A stretch of DNA of 64,000 bases from Rhyzopertha dominica (Eukaryota; Arthropoda; Insecta; Coleoptera; Bostrichidae), in assembly GCA_025024175.1 (NCBI GenBank), contig QCXZ01000137.1, positions 72,416,680 to 72,480,679 on the forward strand. The letters run 5' to 3'. Within the stretch, counting starts at the first letter, position 1, and each line of letters opens with the position of its first letter. The translations under genes were made by a program, and so were the position numbers. Under the pieces are notes generated by a model. The model did not search any database. It was given only the letters and a program-made list of their open reading frames with translations, and was not told the DNA's origin. This document shows, piece after piece, positions 11,401 through 21,900 of the stretch.

Positions 11401-13686
11401 GTGATGTGGCAGGTAATATCCGTTAGGATCGAAATAAGTCGCTAACTCCATATGCCCGTGATCTAGATACCCCTGAAGAACGGCACAATATTCTTTGTAA
11501 AGAGCAGGCTGTGCATTCAGTCTCCTTTCTAAAGAGAAAAATCTACGTAGAGCTGGTAATTTAGAATTTTCAAATTTAGGATAACGGTTAGTTCGAAATG
11601 GTAATGAGACAACAAATCTCCCAGACGGGTTTCTATAAGTTGTGTTCAAAAAATTATGTTCACATTCGGTATCTTCGCTAGACATTAAGTTTTGTTGCGG
11701 AACTTCTTCTACGCTCCAAAATTTTTGAAGTGTATTGTTTAATGAATCGCTTGTACATGTAGTAAAAAAACAATGATCAGGAGATGAGTTATTTTTATGC
11801 TGAATCTCACCCATAAGTACATAACCCAGGGTGGTATTAATGGCGGGGGGTAAATCGCGATTATTGGGTGAAATAGAACCATCCAATAAAATCTTACTAA
11901 AAACATTCGCTCCAAGAATCAGATCAACAGCGTGAGTTTTATTAAAATCTGGATCAGCCAGACATAATGCTTTGATGTGTTCCCATTTCTCAACATCGAA
12001 GCTAAATGCGGGAATTTCAGAACAAATATTATCCAATACAATTGCGGGAAATTCATAAGTGGGATACGTTTTACATCTTGGGTGAATTGTGCAATGAACT
12101 TCTCCACTATGCGCCTTAGTTTTCATTCCTCCTAACCCGTAAATATTAACAGAGTACGGTCTGATCTTTAACCCTAAGCGGATCGCTAAATTTCGAGAAA
12201 TGTAACATGATTCACTTCCTGAATCCAAAATAGCACGAGCGGGAATAAAATAACCAAAACTATTACGTATTCGCAATTCTGCTGTGGAAAGCAGTACATT
12301 AGGTTGGGTTGCCTTTCCTAAATGACACAAAGTAGACTCAGCGGAAGTATCTAAAGGTTTATCAGCCGAAATAGAAGTGCGGTTTGGTTTTGCTGAAGAA
12401 GCACGTAACTCGTTTCTTTTTTCTCCATTATTAGAAGTATTGAGAAGCAAGTTTGGAGGATTATTATTGTCAGAACGCGGGTAATGTAAAAGTGAGTGAT
12501 GACGGTACTGACATATTTTACAGCTAGAAGCTGAATTGCAATTCTGAGAGGCGTGTGTGTGACTTAAACAATTCACACAAAGTTTATACTGTTTTACTAA
12601 ATTGTATCGATCACGTGGAAGTTTATTAAGTAAAACTGGGCAATTGTAAATCAAATGCTCCGTGGTATTACAAAAAACACACGGGCGAGACGGTGTTGCC
12701 TTGGATGCAAGCAAGTTATTTGTTTTTCGTGAAAGATGTGACGAATTAATTGTAGCAGGACTCGTACGAGTTTTTACGCTAGTAGTGAATGAAGTAGAGC
12801 CCATACTCATTGTTTCATAAGCAATGCATTGTTTGGAAACAAATTCCTTTAAAGTATCAAAATTAGGCATATCTGTTGAGCCATACTGCAATTCAAACCT
12901 GGAAACTAAAGCGGTATCTAATCTTTTAAGAAGCATATGGGTTAAAATAAAGTCCCATTGTTCTGTAGGAAATTGCAAATTTTTAAGAGCGGCAATATTT
13001 TCAGTAAAAGTGTCCAAAAGTTTTCGTAATGCGGGCGGGTTTTCCGAAGTTAAGCGCGGAGCGTTTTCTATCTCATTCCAATGGAACGTTGCTAAAATGC
13101 GGGTATTAGAATAGCGGTTTTTTAAAGCATTATAGGCTACAAGATAATTAGCAGACGATAGTGTATGACACTGTACTAAATTTTTAGGGGGACCTTCTAA
13201 AGATGCAAGTAAGTGAGAAAATTTTTCAATGGATGTAAGCTGCGTATTATTGTGAATGAGCGCATCAAAAACATCTATAAATGACGTAAAATGTTTAATG
13301 TCACCATTGAATTTCGTCAATTTTAATTCTGGAAGTTTGGGGCGCGGTAGATCGGAATCGATCTTTGGTATCGATTTCTGTTTCTCAAATAAATCGTAAT
13401 AAATTGTTTTAATCGAGAAAAAGTTCTCGTCAAACGTTGCACGAACTTTATCTTCTAGAAGGTATTCATCGTCTGCATCGGCGGATATTACAGAACACAC
13501 GGTATTATGCAATTTGCTGAAGTTGTCCCTGATGGAATCTATGAATTTATATCTCTGCAAAAACTGTGAATGTTCTGAAACATTTTGTCTAGCAGCTAGA
13601 GCCACAGTTAATAATTCATTCAACCGATTAATTTCAGTGGTTCTACACTGTTTAGCCCTTTTCAATTTATCTGCATTTGTTGCCAT
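8470..13686 (-). CDS. BEL/Pao gag-pol polyprotein
   Basis: A single frame of 1,738 residues, close to the full length of such polyproteins; two codons are unreadable because of Ns near 10720-10770 and a few more near 8500-8545. Domains in order: a DUF1759-type gag region (about residues 110-260, with PELKLTKFNGD); Cys/His knuckles (about 335-400, CVFCNTTEHLIYNCP then CKICQYRHHSLLH); an aspartic protease with DSGSES (about 487); reverse transcriptase (about 740-960, FDASSKDSNNQSLND, then the YVDDIV catalytic motif at about 898); RNase H (about 1100-1200); a zinc-binding integrase N-terminus (about 1375-1420); the integrase catalytic core with VDFGGAF, VSDNATNFVGANR and an ESLLNSRPL segment; and a DUF5641-like tail ending near LNKLCPLPDA. 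It should copy element RNA and insert the cDNA. The frame is open from the first Met, so the element may be competent. An antisense frame at 8424-8774 is a shadow. Confidence 0.95.
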   Translation of the reverse strand: MATNADKLKRAKQCRTTEINRLNELLTVALAARQNVSEHSQFLQRYKFIDSIRDNFSKLHNTVCSVISADADDEYLLEDKVRATFDENFFSIKTIYYDLFEKQKSIPKIDSDLPRPKLPELKLTKFNGDIKHFTSFIDVFDALIHNNTQLTSIEKFSHLLASLEGPPKNLVQCHTLSSANYLVAYNALKNRYSNTRILATFHWNEIENAPRLTSENPPALRKLLDTFTENIAALKNLQFPTEQWDFILTHMLLKRLDTALVSRFELQYGSTDMPNFDTLKEFVSKQCIAYETMSMGSTSFTTSVKTRTSPATINSSHLSRKTNNLLASKATPSRPCVFCNTTEHLIYNCPVLLNKLPRDRYNLVKQYKLCVNCLSHTHASQNCNSASSCKICQYRHHSLLHYPRSDNNNPPNLLLNTSNNGEKRNELRASSAKPNRTSISADKPLDTSAESTLCHLGKATQPNVLLSTAELRIRNSFGYFIPARAILDSGSESCYISRNLAIRLGLKIRPYSVNIYGLGGMKTKAHSGEVHCTIHPRCKTYPTYEFPAIVLDNICSEIPAFSFDVEKWEHIKALCLADPDFNKTHAVDLILGANVFSKILLDGSISPNNRDLPPAINTTLGYVLMGEIQHKNNSSPDHCFFTTCTSDSLNNTLQKFWSVEEVPQQNLMSSEDTECEHNFLNTTYRNPSGRFVVSLPFRTNRYPKFENSKLPALRRFFSLERRLNAQPALYKEYCAVLQGYLDHGHMELATYFDPNGYYLPHHCVLKPESSTTQVRVVFDASSKDSNNQSLNDMVLPGPKLQNDIAAILLKFRLHSVVLTADIKAMYRQIVIDPSCYTFQRILWRFSQNQPLQEYFLKTVTFGVNSSPYLALRTLLQLADEERETFPVAAEVLASDIYVDDIVTGCDTPQDALQLQRDLTSLLFKGGFELRKWMSNDQEVLSQLPQSILHTKCLTFDECAETTIKILGLKWDPXQDCFLYSIGAXDNHVXNKRHMLSQLARIYDPLGFLAPVTLVSKVLIQKLWSVKLDWDECPPKDIIKRWTIYTNQLPHISSISIPRHVSLPAFESVELCGFCDGSSVAYAACVYIRFVFKNTVQVVLLCAKCKVAPLKQLSIPRIELCGALLLTKLMNFVLKVYYSKFTFKQFFAFTDSTIVLHWLNSSPHRWKPFVGNRISLIQQNLPQACWQHVSSENNIADAASRGLLPLEFVKFTNWWTGPEFLQKPHSEWPTQSIRYINNDHITGEQRKTALLATTSSEMLNSYIDKYSSLQKLQRVFAYVQCFIFNLRNPRIKRMPILTVHDLQAALLLFIKHVQNEHFIHDIEKLRAGKLVSKPLRKLGAFLDEVGVLRVGGRLQNSLLNYERKHPILLPQNSRLTSLIIEYVHSKHLHPGLQTTLYLITQNYWILSARRAAKRVLSKCYKCFRCNPLPFQPLMGNLPANRVSQVKPFSIVGVDFGGAFFVTSRRVRGSKSYKAYICIFVCFATKAIHLELVSDLSSDNYLCALRRFIARRGRCTEIVSDNATNFVGANRYLMKIFAEAVKSEQIKWSFNPPHASHFGGLFEAGIKSVKTHLARVIGDQCLTYEEFNTVLIQIESLLNSRPLCALSNDPNDYRVLTPGHFLTLEPLTCIPDPDLSHLNINRLDRYQLLTRLHHDFWTRWHNEYLNTLQQKLKWNTPSAPAKEGALVLIKRDNLPPMSWKLARITRLFPGRDNIAXVAEVQTAEGWYTRXLNKLCPLPDA

Positions 13687-13946
13687 TATTTGTCACGAAA
13701 ACTTCGCAGTTTAAATTGAAGGTTGAATGTGTTCCTCGAATACGACGAGAAGTGCAAACAGCTTGGTGCGCTACTGACTTTTTGCGGAAAGATAAGAACG
13801 CGCAAAAACAAGTGGCTATCTGCCTGACCGGTTTGATCAGCCAGAAAATGGTAGCGTTGTTAAACTTACTAATATTGATTTTAAAAATGCGGTTTCAAGA
13901 AAATGAGTTGTAAATGCTTTAATGCGGTATTTTTTAAATGCGGCTT

Positions 13947-13957
13947 TCGAAGGACCA
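13947..13957 (-). other. Primer-binding site, probably tRNA-Tyr
   Basis: On the - strand, nine bases after the 5' LTR, the sequence TGGTCCTTCGA is complementary to the CCA end and acceptor stem of a tRNA ending TCGAAGGACCA. As I recall, that is the insect tRNA-Tyr 3' end. The match is 11 bases and then breaks. Confidence 0.55.
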
Positions 13958-13966
13958 AAATTTTGA

Positions 13967-14387
13967 TGTCACGTAAATGGACTGTATAATTATAAAAAAG
14001 GGCGGTGTTGGTTCGTTGCGGTTAAAAGATTCGTCAAAAAAACAAAGATTGTTCGCCTACCTGTAATCCAACAATGTCCAACGTTGTCAAAGCGGGCGAA
14101 CTGGCGGTGACTATTACGTCAGCGGTGATCGATACGGTTTTTCGAGCGCGGTAAGCGACTTTTCCACGAGGAAGGNTCCATGCGTGGTACCCAATCGCTA
14201 TGGCTTCTAGGTACTGGCTATTTCTTGAAGACACGCCTGCGTACGCGTGTAAACGAACGTAGGCGGGCGAACAATATAAATACTAAAACGCGAATTTTAA
14301 ATCGCGAACAAAACTCAAAATGACTCAAAAAATGGTCCTCGATTAGAAGAGGCAACTTAAATAACTAAAGTCTATTAATTCTTAACA
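13967..14387 (-). repeat. 5' LTR of the BEL/Pao element
   Basis: 421 bases, equal to 7896-8316 apart from an N at 14176. It would carry the promoter of the element. No TATA box was assigned with confidence. Confidence 0.93.
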
Positions 14388-14558
14388 GTATCATATTACT
14401 TAAATATTTACAACCAATCTCCAGTTGATGGATTTCTCACATACGAATCAACCTGTATAAAAAAAAATACAAGAAAATTCTCTTAGAATCATAGATTTTA
14501 ATGGATGTGGAATGATCATGGAGATAAAAATTCAAAATTAGTGCTATCAAAAAACTTG

Positions 14559-14564
14559 TTTATT
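14559..14564 (-). terminator. Polyadenylation signal AATAAA of ZDHHC6
   Basis: AATAAA on the - strand, about 90 bases after the ZDHHC6 stop codon; the nearest good candidate. Confidence 0.5.
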
Positions 14565-14651
14565 TTTTGATATACATATACTGCACAAAATCTCACTGAC
14601 TGAAAGTCTTACTAACTTGCACCTTTCATTGCAAACTGATTTTTGATAATA

Positions 14652-16995
14652 TTAATCTTTCTTTTCACACACACAACTCCTTGGAAACCAACCCCTTATC
14701 CTTTGGGGAGGTTGGCCACTATCAGGAGCAATGTTTTGAATCTTCTCACCAAATAACCAGTACCTGTAAAAATAAATAATTATGATGGAAGAACCACAGA
14801 GCACCAATGTAATACTTTCGCCATCGTGTTACAAGAACGGTGTCACCAACATTCAATTTAATTCTTGGCTCGTCTGTGTAAGGAGGGTGACAGCACACTC
14901 TAATACCTTTAGTTATGGGAAACCATGATCCTGATGCGGGGGAAATGATATCATACAATATTGAACGCTGACGTTTGTCATTCTTTTGTTGTAGTTGTTC
15001 CAGCTAGAAGTAGCAAACACCTCAGAAATCAAATTTTTGATAAAACTTAATGCATAAGACAAAATAAATGATTTAAAAAATGGATTATATTATTCAGTAC
15101 AGTAACAAATGTGAAAAGTTCAAATTAATAAAATAGTTTTCAATTTATTATGGAAGTATTGCTTTGATAATTTTAGTACAAACACTTTAGTGACATAATT
15201 ATTTATTTTCAAATGACAGATTTTAATATAATGGTTCTGTGAAGAAAAAGGCAGCCCAAACGAGAAATTGCAATTAGAAGTGATAACTCAAATCCTACCG
15301 TTAAAGTATACTGGTCACATCCCTCAGCAACCACCCAGGTTATACCATCACCAACAGGTAAACAGTTCCAGTTCAATACTTGTTTTATGTTATTCCACGC
15401 TCCAACGTCATACGGAAATTTAAAGGATTCTTTTGTTTCTCTCCTTCTGAAATTCGCTTTCTCCACTATCCAGTCTTCTATGCCAGTTCGATTCCTAATG
15501 ATTCCTCGCACCTAAAAATTTACCTCAACACCTTTACAAAGTCATTTATGGCAGCATTACCTGGAAGAACAGTAGCATTCCTACTGCAATGACGGCACCT
15601 AGTGAAAGACCAAGCGTCAAAACGCAAGACAATATGCCATATAGACCTAAATATACAATGGGACCTTGTCCATAATACTGGAAGTATGACCTATATAAAG
15701 CTCTGTATAAGGAACCACCTAATATATAGGTGGCTTGTAAGCAGCCTAAGACAGTGAAGGCAAGGAATGCTGTGAAGTGGGCTTGGTTGCCCCAGCCAAC
15801 GCAATTGTTTATCCATGGGCAATGGTGGTCCATCTTCAACACACAACGTCCACCTACAAGCAGTCCAAGTACTAGAATGAAGCATATATCTGTTACTGGT
15901 AAAGTTCGAAAGCCATTAATGCATGCAATGAAACTTTCAAGTAGCCAAAGTTTGTTTCATATTGTTTAATAACACATTCCATTCTTTTTAGTACCATTAT
16001 ATGGTATTGCCAAATTGCATATACTTGTACAGCAATTTTAAATGTATGTATGTATGTATGTAATCATAATACATCTAAAGGTTACCTAGCATTATAGACT
16101 TTTTGGGTGATCAATTTTAAAGTTTCTTGCAAACTGTTGCTTGGATTCAATACTACCATAGATGTCATTGAAGTAGCCTGTTCTTACCTTAGAAATTAAA
16201 ATATTTGTATTATTAGATGACCAAAACTTATTGCAACTTTTAACAACAATTCACCGTTGTCTGAATATTCGGTGCACATATTTGTTTTCTTACATGTATA
16301 AGTACTTGTCTATTTGGATTTAAGCAGAATTTATAATAATGTGGGCTGAATCCGGTACTGCAGCAAGCAGATCAGATTAAATATTTTACTGCGACAATAT
16401 AACCTTAGAAGACAAGGAAAGGTATATGATTCTAGCTGTTACCCAGTGAATGAAAGAAAAAAAAATATCAAAATCAATAAATGAACAAAACCAAATTTAA
16501 AATAAAATTTTGTAAAATAGATATACACATAGGTACCAAGTAGGTAAAAACACAATGTCACTTACATTTCCTACAGTGATGAGACCTTGGTGCTTTGTAC
16601 CCTTCACATACACTACACCACTGCAATTTCTTAGTAGCGTCTTCGTCAGCCTAAAATTTATCCTCTATAAAACAGTTTCGATGGCTTATAATCAATATTT
16701 ACTGGTTTCCACTTTAGTGGCAAGTGTCCTGGCCCATGGTACATGGCGGATAGAAAATTGTAAAGGGTTAAGCCTGAAAGGGACATAAAACAAACGATGT
16801 TTATGACTCCACCCCATGTTTTTGCGGGCCACCACATTGAAGTACAATGAATTGTCATTCCAGTTATACATTTTGTTATAGCTAAAGCAATTAATTACAT
16901 GCATGTTACATACAATATTATTACATATCGTTTTACTGACCAATAGCTGTAAGGGGACCCGGATGGCATATTCTTCCAAACTGACCGAAACACAT
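14652..16995 (-). CDS. ZDHHC6: Palmitoyltransferase ZDHHC6, complete, seven coding exons
   Basis: An ER-membrane S-acyltransferase that moves palmitate from its own Cys to Cys residues of client proteins; in vertebrates it acts with selenoprotein K on ER proteins. Exons: 16941-16995, 16703-16881, 16566-16650, 15561-15853, 15299-15511, 14816-15003, 14652-14763. All have GT-AG borders and matching phases and give 374 residues (human about 413). The start [18 protein letters not shown] fits insect orthologues. There are two N-terminal membrane helices, then a Cys-rich zinc domain with [19 protein letters not shown] and the catalytic DHHC (115-118) in [12 protein letters not shown], then two more helices around ATYILGG and [17 protein letters not shown]. 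The TGIEDWI block after the last helix is characteristic. The C-terminus (about 276-374) is the variant SH3 domain that separates ZDHHC6 from other DHHC enzymes, with [11 protein letters not shown] and [12 protein letters not shown] canonical dilysine ER signal is not evident (ends CEKKD). Confidence 0.95.
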
Positions 16996-17115
16996 TTGTT
17001 TTGTACTTATAATTAACTATCACGTTGCCTGAAGACACTTTAAAAGTAAACATTTTACAATTAAGTGTGATGAGACAAAAAAAGGAACTTACATTCACAC
17101 CATGGTTCGTTTTTG
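16996..17115 (-). other. Probable 5' untranslated exon border of ZDHHC6
   Basis: Upstream of the start codon, on the - strand, a good acceptor (TGTCTTCAG, exon from 17028) and a strong donor (GTAAGT at 17092) would remove a short intron of about 64 bases (17029-17092). The upstream exon would be non-coding. This is inferred from splice signals only. Confidence 0.4.
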
Positions 17116-18882
17116 TAGGTTATGCACACTAAACATTTTGCAATCACTAATTACGTTAAAAACGCCAGCTTGGTAGCAGCTTTTGTCTTCTGCACCTAGT
17201 GCAACATGTTCTGATTGCAGACTAAGTAACAAACCTAATTCGTATTAGTTCTATCACAGTCAAATCATATAGTCAATGAAGTTTTCGGTTAAAACTGGAG
17301 TCTTACTACAGTTTCGTCTAGTATTACGACAGTTACTTAAAAAAAAGACAGCTAACCATATTTTGCATGTTATGATTACTATAGTTTAATCTTTAAATAA
17401 ATGTAAATAACGATGTAAATATCAAAAAGTTTAACAGTAACAGCTGATCGTCAATTTATCGTGACACTAATGACANATAAAGTTGACGTTTGATGTGATG
17501 TACAGTGCTGACATGCAGNGTNTCATGCCCAAATACCTAGATAAATGAATTNCCCTAGACATCCTTCAGCAAAAGNATTTTCTGGCGATAANCCATACTA
17601 AGGGAAAAGTATCAGGTATATCTTTTTAAACTGTATTTAACTTCATTACAATGAATGTCTATGTCATGCTATCTGTACCACAACCAACTACAGATAGATA
17701 TATTTAGCTTTCATTATAGCTCATCAGTGCAGCTTAGGTCTAGTGCAGACAGCACGGCACAGAGCAGGTTTTGCACTTAAAATCTTTGTTAATGCTTATT
17801 CCGATCAGTTCGCCTTGAAATATGACATTTGTTTCTTCAGTGTTATCATGTGGATATATTATCCACTGTGGTATTGCCGTAGAACGTCACAACCTGCTTA
17901 GATAATATCCACCATGGTGGACCCCCATTTACATCTCATTGCCCCCAACTTTATTCTTCGTCGACATGGACCCCTTGGAGGTCAATGTCGACCCTTAAGT
18001 GTCGATATAGACCATTTTAGGAATCAATGCTCTAGAGTTGGAGCCTGGGGCAATAGAATTCGCGGTACAGTCTTTTCCTGTACATTATCCATTCCTTGAG
18101 ATTTCTTCGTCAATTTTCTTCAGATGAGCAAAATAAGCAACATCTATTAGAGTTGGCACAAAAAACAATTTCCAAAGCAGTATGGCTTGAAGGTTTGTCT
18201 CCATTCTGTTGGAAATGCTATGTGCGTAAACTATTCAACAAAAGTGTGTCTTTCAAACCATCTGATTTTACGAATACTGCATTCAAGTAGCTACCGGTGC
18301 TTCATATTCTTTCCTTCAAGTACATAATCTTTGTCATCACACGTGACAGACGTGTCCACGTTAAATTCACGGGTGTATCCAATATTCAGCCACCATGAAT
18401 TCGTTAAATTTCAGATTTGCCTTTACAACAGCCACACCCATCTATTTGTTTTTTGAACTTGAATCGTTCTAGGGTCCTGCAGTATATTTATACAGGTCGC
18501 TTTACTATACCATGACACCACGCAGTATTGATGGAATATATGGGGTTCCTTTTTCTTAGAAACGTATAGGTATCTGGAAAAACCTACTACTTTTGTTTCT
18601 TATGTCTGTATTTTATTCAAGTATGAAAATAACAGTATATTATACAGGAGCGTTACATCTTTATAGGCCTGTCAAATGTTTTAAATGACTGGGACAAACT
18701 TTGGTTCCATAAATATGTGTTACAAATGCATTAGTCATGTTTAATAAATATCATTTGCGCAAATTATATCTCTCGCCGCAGACAACAGCATAGTTACTCT
18801 CTGCAAGCAAAAGTTCCCCATTAGATTAGCTGGCATTAGAGAAGAGCTTTTGTTACTTTTCCTAAAAAGACAAAGTTAAATA
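17116..18882. other. Intergenic region between Rab27 and ZDHHC6
   Basis: Separates the 5' end of ZDHHC6 from the 3' end of Rab27. It contains a cluster of ambiguous bases at about 17476-17592 and one copy of a dispersed repeat (17653-17770). The open frames at 17914-18099 and 18096-18290 have no recognised family. Confidence 0.35.
17653..17770 (-). repeat. Dispersed fold-back repeat family, copy A (partial)
   Basis: Read on the - strand it contains GCTGTCTGCACTAGACCTAA, then ATCTATCTGTAGTTGGTTG, then CATAGACAT. The same blocks, in the same order, occur near 31316 and 61805-61902. Confidence 0.6.
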
Positions 18883-18888
18883 TTTATT
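18883..18888 (-). terminator. Possible polyadenylation signal of Rab27
   Basis: AATAAA on the - strand, about 30 bases after the stop codon; close to the stop, so a more distal signal (for example near 18612) may be used instead. Confidence 0.35.
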
Positions 18889-18916
18889 TCGAGTTAAATC
18901 CTTGTGTTAATACTTA

Positions 18917-21900
18917 TCAGCAGGAGCAGTTAGTCGACGGTTGTGATGCACTCAAGTCCGGGTCGTTAGGGTCTCTTGGTCTGCCTCTGCGGCCAGGTAA
19001 CATAGCTCTGTCTACGGCAGTTTCCATTCTTATCATAACCTTCTCAAGAAGTGTTTCCACAGCTCTAGTTACGTTTTGACCGGTTGCTGCACTAGTTTCC
19101 AAATATACTAATCTGAATACACAAAGCGAAGCACAGTGAGAATACGTTTGCTGAAGTTGTCAAACATTTTATTTACCCGTGTTTTTCTGCTACTTCACGA
19201 GCTTTCCATTCGGTTATTACTCTTCTATCTTCGAGGTCTGCTTTGTTTCCACAAAGGACTACGTCTGGAGCTTCGCAGTATGCATGTAGCTGAAACAAAT
19301 ATTTACAGACGTTAGTTCGAATGTATTGACAGGTCATTGTATAACAATCGGTGTTCATTGTATACGGCTCCTACAACTCAAATTGCATTCTTATTTGGAC
19401 CCATCGGGTATGGAATGAATTAGCCATCACAGATTGCTCGCCTATATCCGCGGCGTGATGATTACGCAAAAGAAAAAGCACACGCTCCTCAGCTCGATCT
19501 AGTAAGAATCTGTTATTAGTAAGAAAAGGCCTGATCACGTTTTTACTACCTACTTTTAGTTTTTAATTTTAAATCTCAAGTATGGCATACAGGATCTAAT
19601 TCTGATCCGGTTTTTGTACCAACTCACACAAAAGGCCAACTTCCGACAATCATTATTATTATTTTTGCATGGAGTGTGGTGTTGAAGCCCACCGCATTGA
19701 AGCTTCAGCTTATTGTGCCTCCTGTATCTTCTAGGAGGTATGTTACTCCATAAATCCTGTATCCCAATAAATTTTGGGATATAATCAACTTAGGTGCTTG
19801 TGCAATCTTTTCAAGCAAACGTTGTCTTTTCTCCATAAGTGCTGAGTATTTGCATAGAATATAAGGAGTTTCATCCTCCTCTATACACTTCCGATATATA
19901 GCACCAAGCTATATCAATTCTAGATTCGATCGTTAAACATCAGTGTCCCGTTAGTAGTCCGATTATTGTTCTTAGATGAAGCATGACTGATTGCAGCAGT
20001 TCTTTAGCTTTTATTTGGGACGAATTCCCCCAATAAAGTTGATATTCCTTTATAACTATTTTTCTGACTTCTCATCGGAGAGACTGATATGCCACTCCAC
20101 AGGTAGGCTCAGGTCCTAGCAAGGGTTCTTGAGTTCCTCTTTTTGCTCTCTCATAGCCTTCGATCCCTTGGTGACCACGAACCCTCTCCAGCGTAACTTT
20201 GTTGAGATGAGTTCCCAAGACACGAAATGAAGCGTATAGTTGTGTTTTACAAGGCTATTAGTGCCGTTAGACTGTCGGTAATGATTTATATCAACGTATT
20301 ATTATGAACACTTCGTATCAATATCCTGACACAAGATGCGATTGCCACAACTTCATAGCAGCAATAAGCGAAGTTGACATCCAATTTCCAACCATACGAC
20401 TATCTTCACAACCTAAGTTAAACTTTCAAAAGCTGCCTGAAAAGATTTCAAAACCTATCTCGACAAGGGATTTAAAACAGCAGTAATCTCAACCGCAAAA
20501 AACATATTCCGAGGTGTTTCTATCTATCTATCTTCTGCGGTGCGACCGTGGCTTCTCAAAGAAGTGCGGCATCTCTTTCCAAGGTAACCTATAAAAATTT
20601 TTAATCTCAATGAATTGAGACCCAAATTCTCAAAACCTTTTGCTTCCCTGCGGGTTTCGGGGGGTTTTCGAAATGAATACATTTCAGGATGGTCTTCAAA
20701 AAGTGAGGCGCTTTAGAAAAACTTTATTACTAGCAGTGATCTCGAGGTAGCTGGTAATGAATAGATGCAACTAATTCAGATTTCGACCACTCGAACTATA
20801 GAGCCTTGAATTTCCTTTAAAAGCTTAGTCGATACTAGCGAACTCGAAATCAGACATCGGTCTTTTTTCTAGAGCCATTAAGCGAGTATTGAAAGTTATA
20901 AAAGAAACTAGTCCGGAAACATCAGTTTTAAGAGAATTCATATCGATGAGATACGCTAAGCACTTCTTAATTTNAACTGAAAATCTCCACNATTTGACAA
21001 AATTCATAAGGAATTTCTTATCAATAGTGGCCGTTACAAAAGAAAATAGNTGTGGTTTTNCTCAAATANGCAGGTAAGTAAGAAATGACTACAAAACAAC
21101 AAAAATTATCACCATNCTAAAAACTTGAAAACCAAAAAACCGACTCAACAACTGTAGACCAATATCTCCCTCAAGCTGTTGCTACAACTTTTGGAAAAGC
21201 ATTACGACAGGGTTAAAAGTTCTTAAAGAAATACATAGTATCCATAGCGATGGATACTTAAAGCTTTTCTTAACTCAAGGTAGACAAATCTACGAGATTT
21301 TTCTTATCAGTAGTGGTCCAAAGACAGAAAACAAATATTTCAAAGGACGAAAATAATAACTATATTAAGCACCGGAAAACCAAAAGACCGACTGACAACC
21401 ATAGTCCAATTTCTTCCTTTGTCTCTTGCTACAACTTTTGGAAAAGCTTCTATTTAATAGATTACATTACGACATGCGGATTTTAGACCAGGTAGAAGTT
21501 TCACGGATATATTTTTGAGCTCCACAACATTAATTGAATTAGGGCTATTAGGATTATCTAAAACTAAATACGGAAATTATTTTTAAGCTCCTGATGAGGA
21601 TGGGAGGAGAGAGACTAACAAAATGATACGGAAGGCAAAAACAATACGAAAATAGTACAAAGCCAATAAGGCAGGCCAAGAAAAACGTGGAACGACGAAA
21701 TTGTAGATATTCTGAAGAAGAAAAACACAACATGAAACGAAAGGATTAAAATGGCAAAAGACAAGAGAAAATGGAAAATATTTTTATATGAATAGCTCTG
21801 TATACCATTTGCTGGCCAACTGCCGATATTTCAAAAGTAGATGTGCAATCCAATAGAAGCCTTTTTCTAGAGTATAAAAAATATACAAAAAACAGACCTT

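Larger units (their letters stand above)
7896..14387 (-). mobile_element. Full-length BEL/Pao LTR retrotransposon
   Basis: A 6,492-base element in the - orientation, flanked by a perfect 5-bp target duplication GTATC (7891-7895 and 14388-14392). Its two 421-base LTRs start TG and end CA and match throughout except for one N, implying a recent insertion. One long polyprotein frame (13686-8470) has no stop. A primer-binding site lies just inside the right-hand LTR (the 5' LTR of the element) and a purine tract lies next to the left-hand one. The element sits between alpha-tubulin and ZDHHC6 and does not break either gene's visible exons. Confidence 0.95.

Noticed and set aside
17102..17176. Short + frame starting MVRFCRLC, like a ZAD zinc finger
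   Set aside because: It stops after 24 codons and lacks the second Cys pair; it overlaps the ZDHHC6 leader. Most likely chance.
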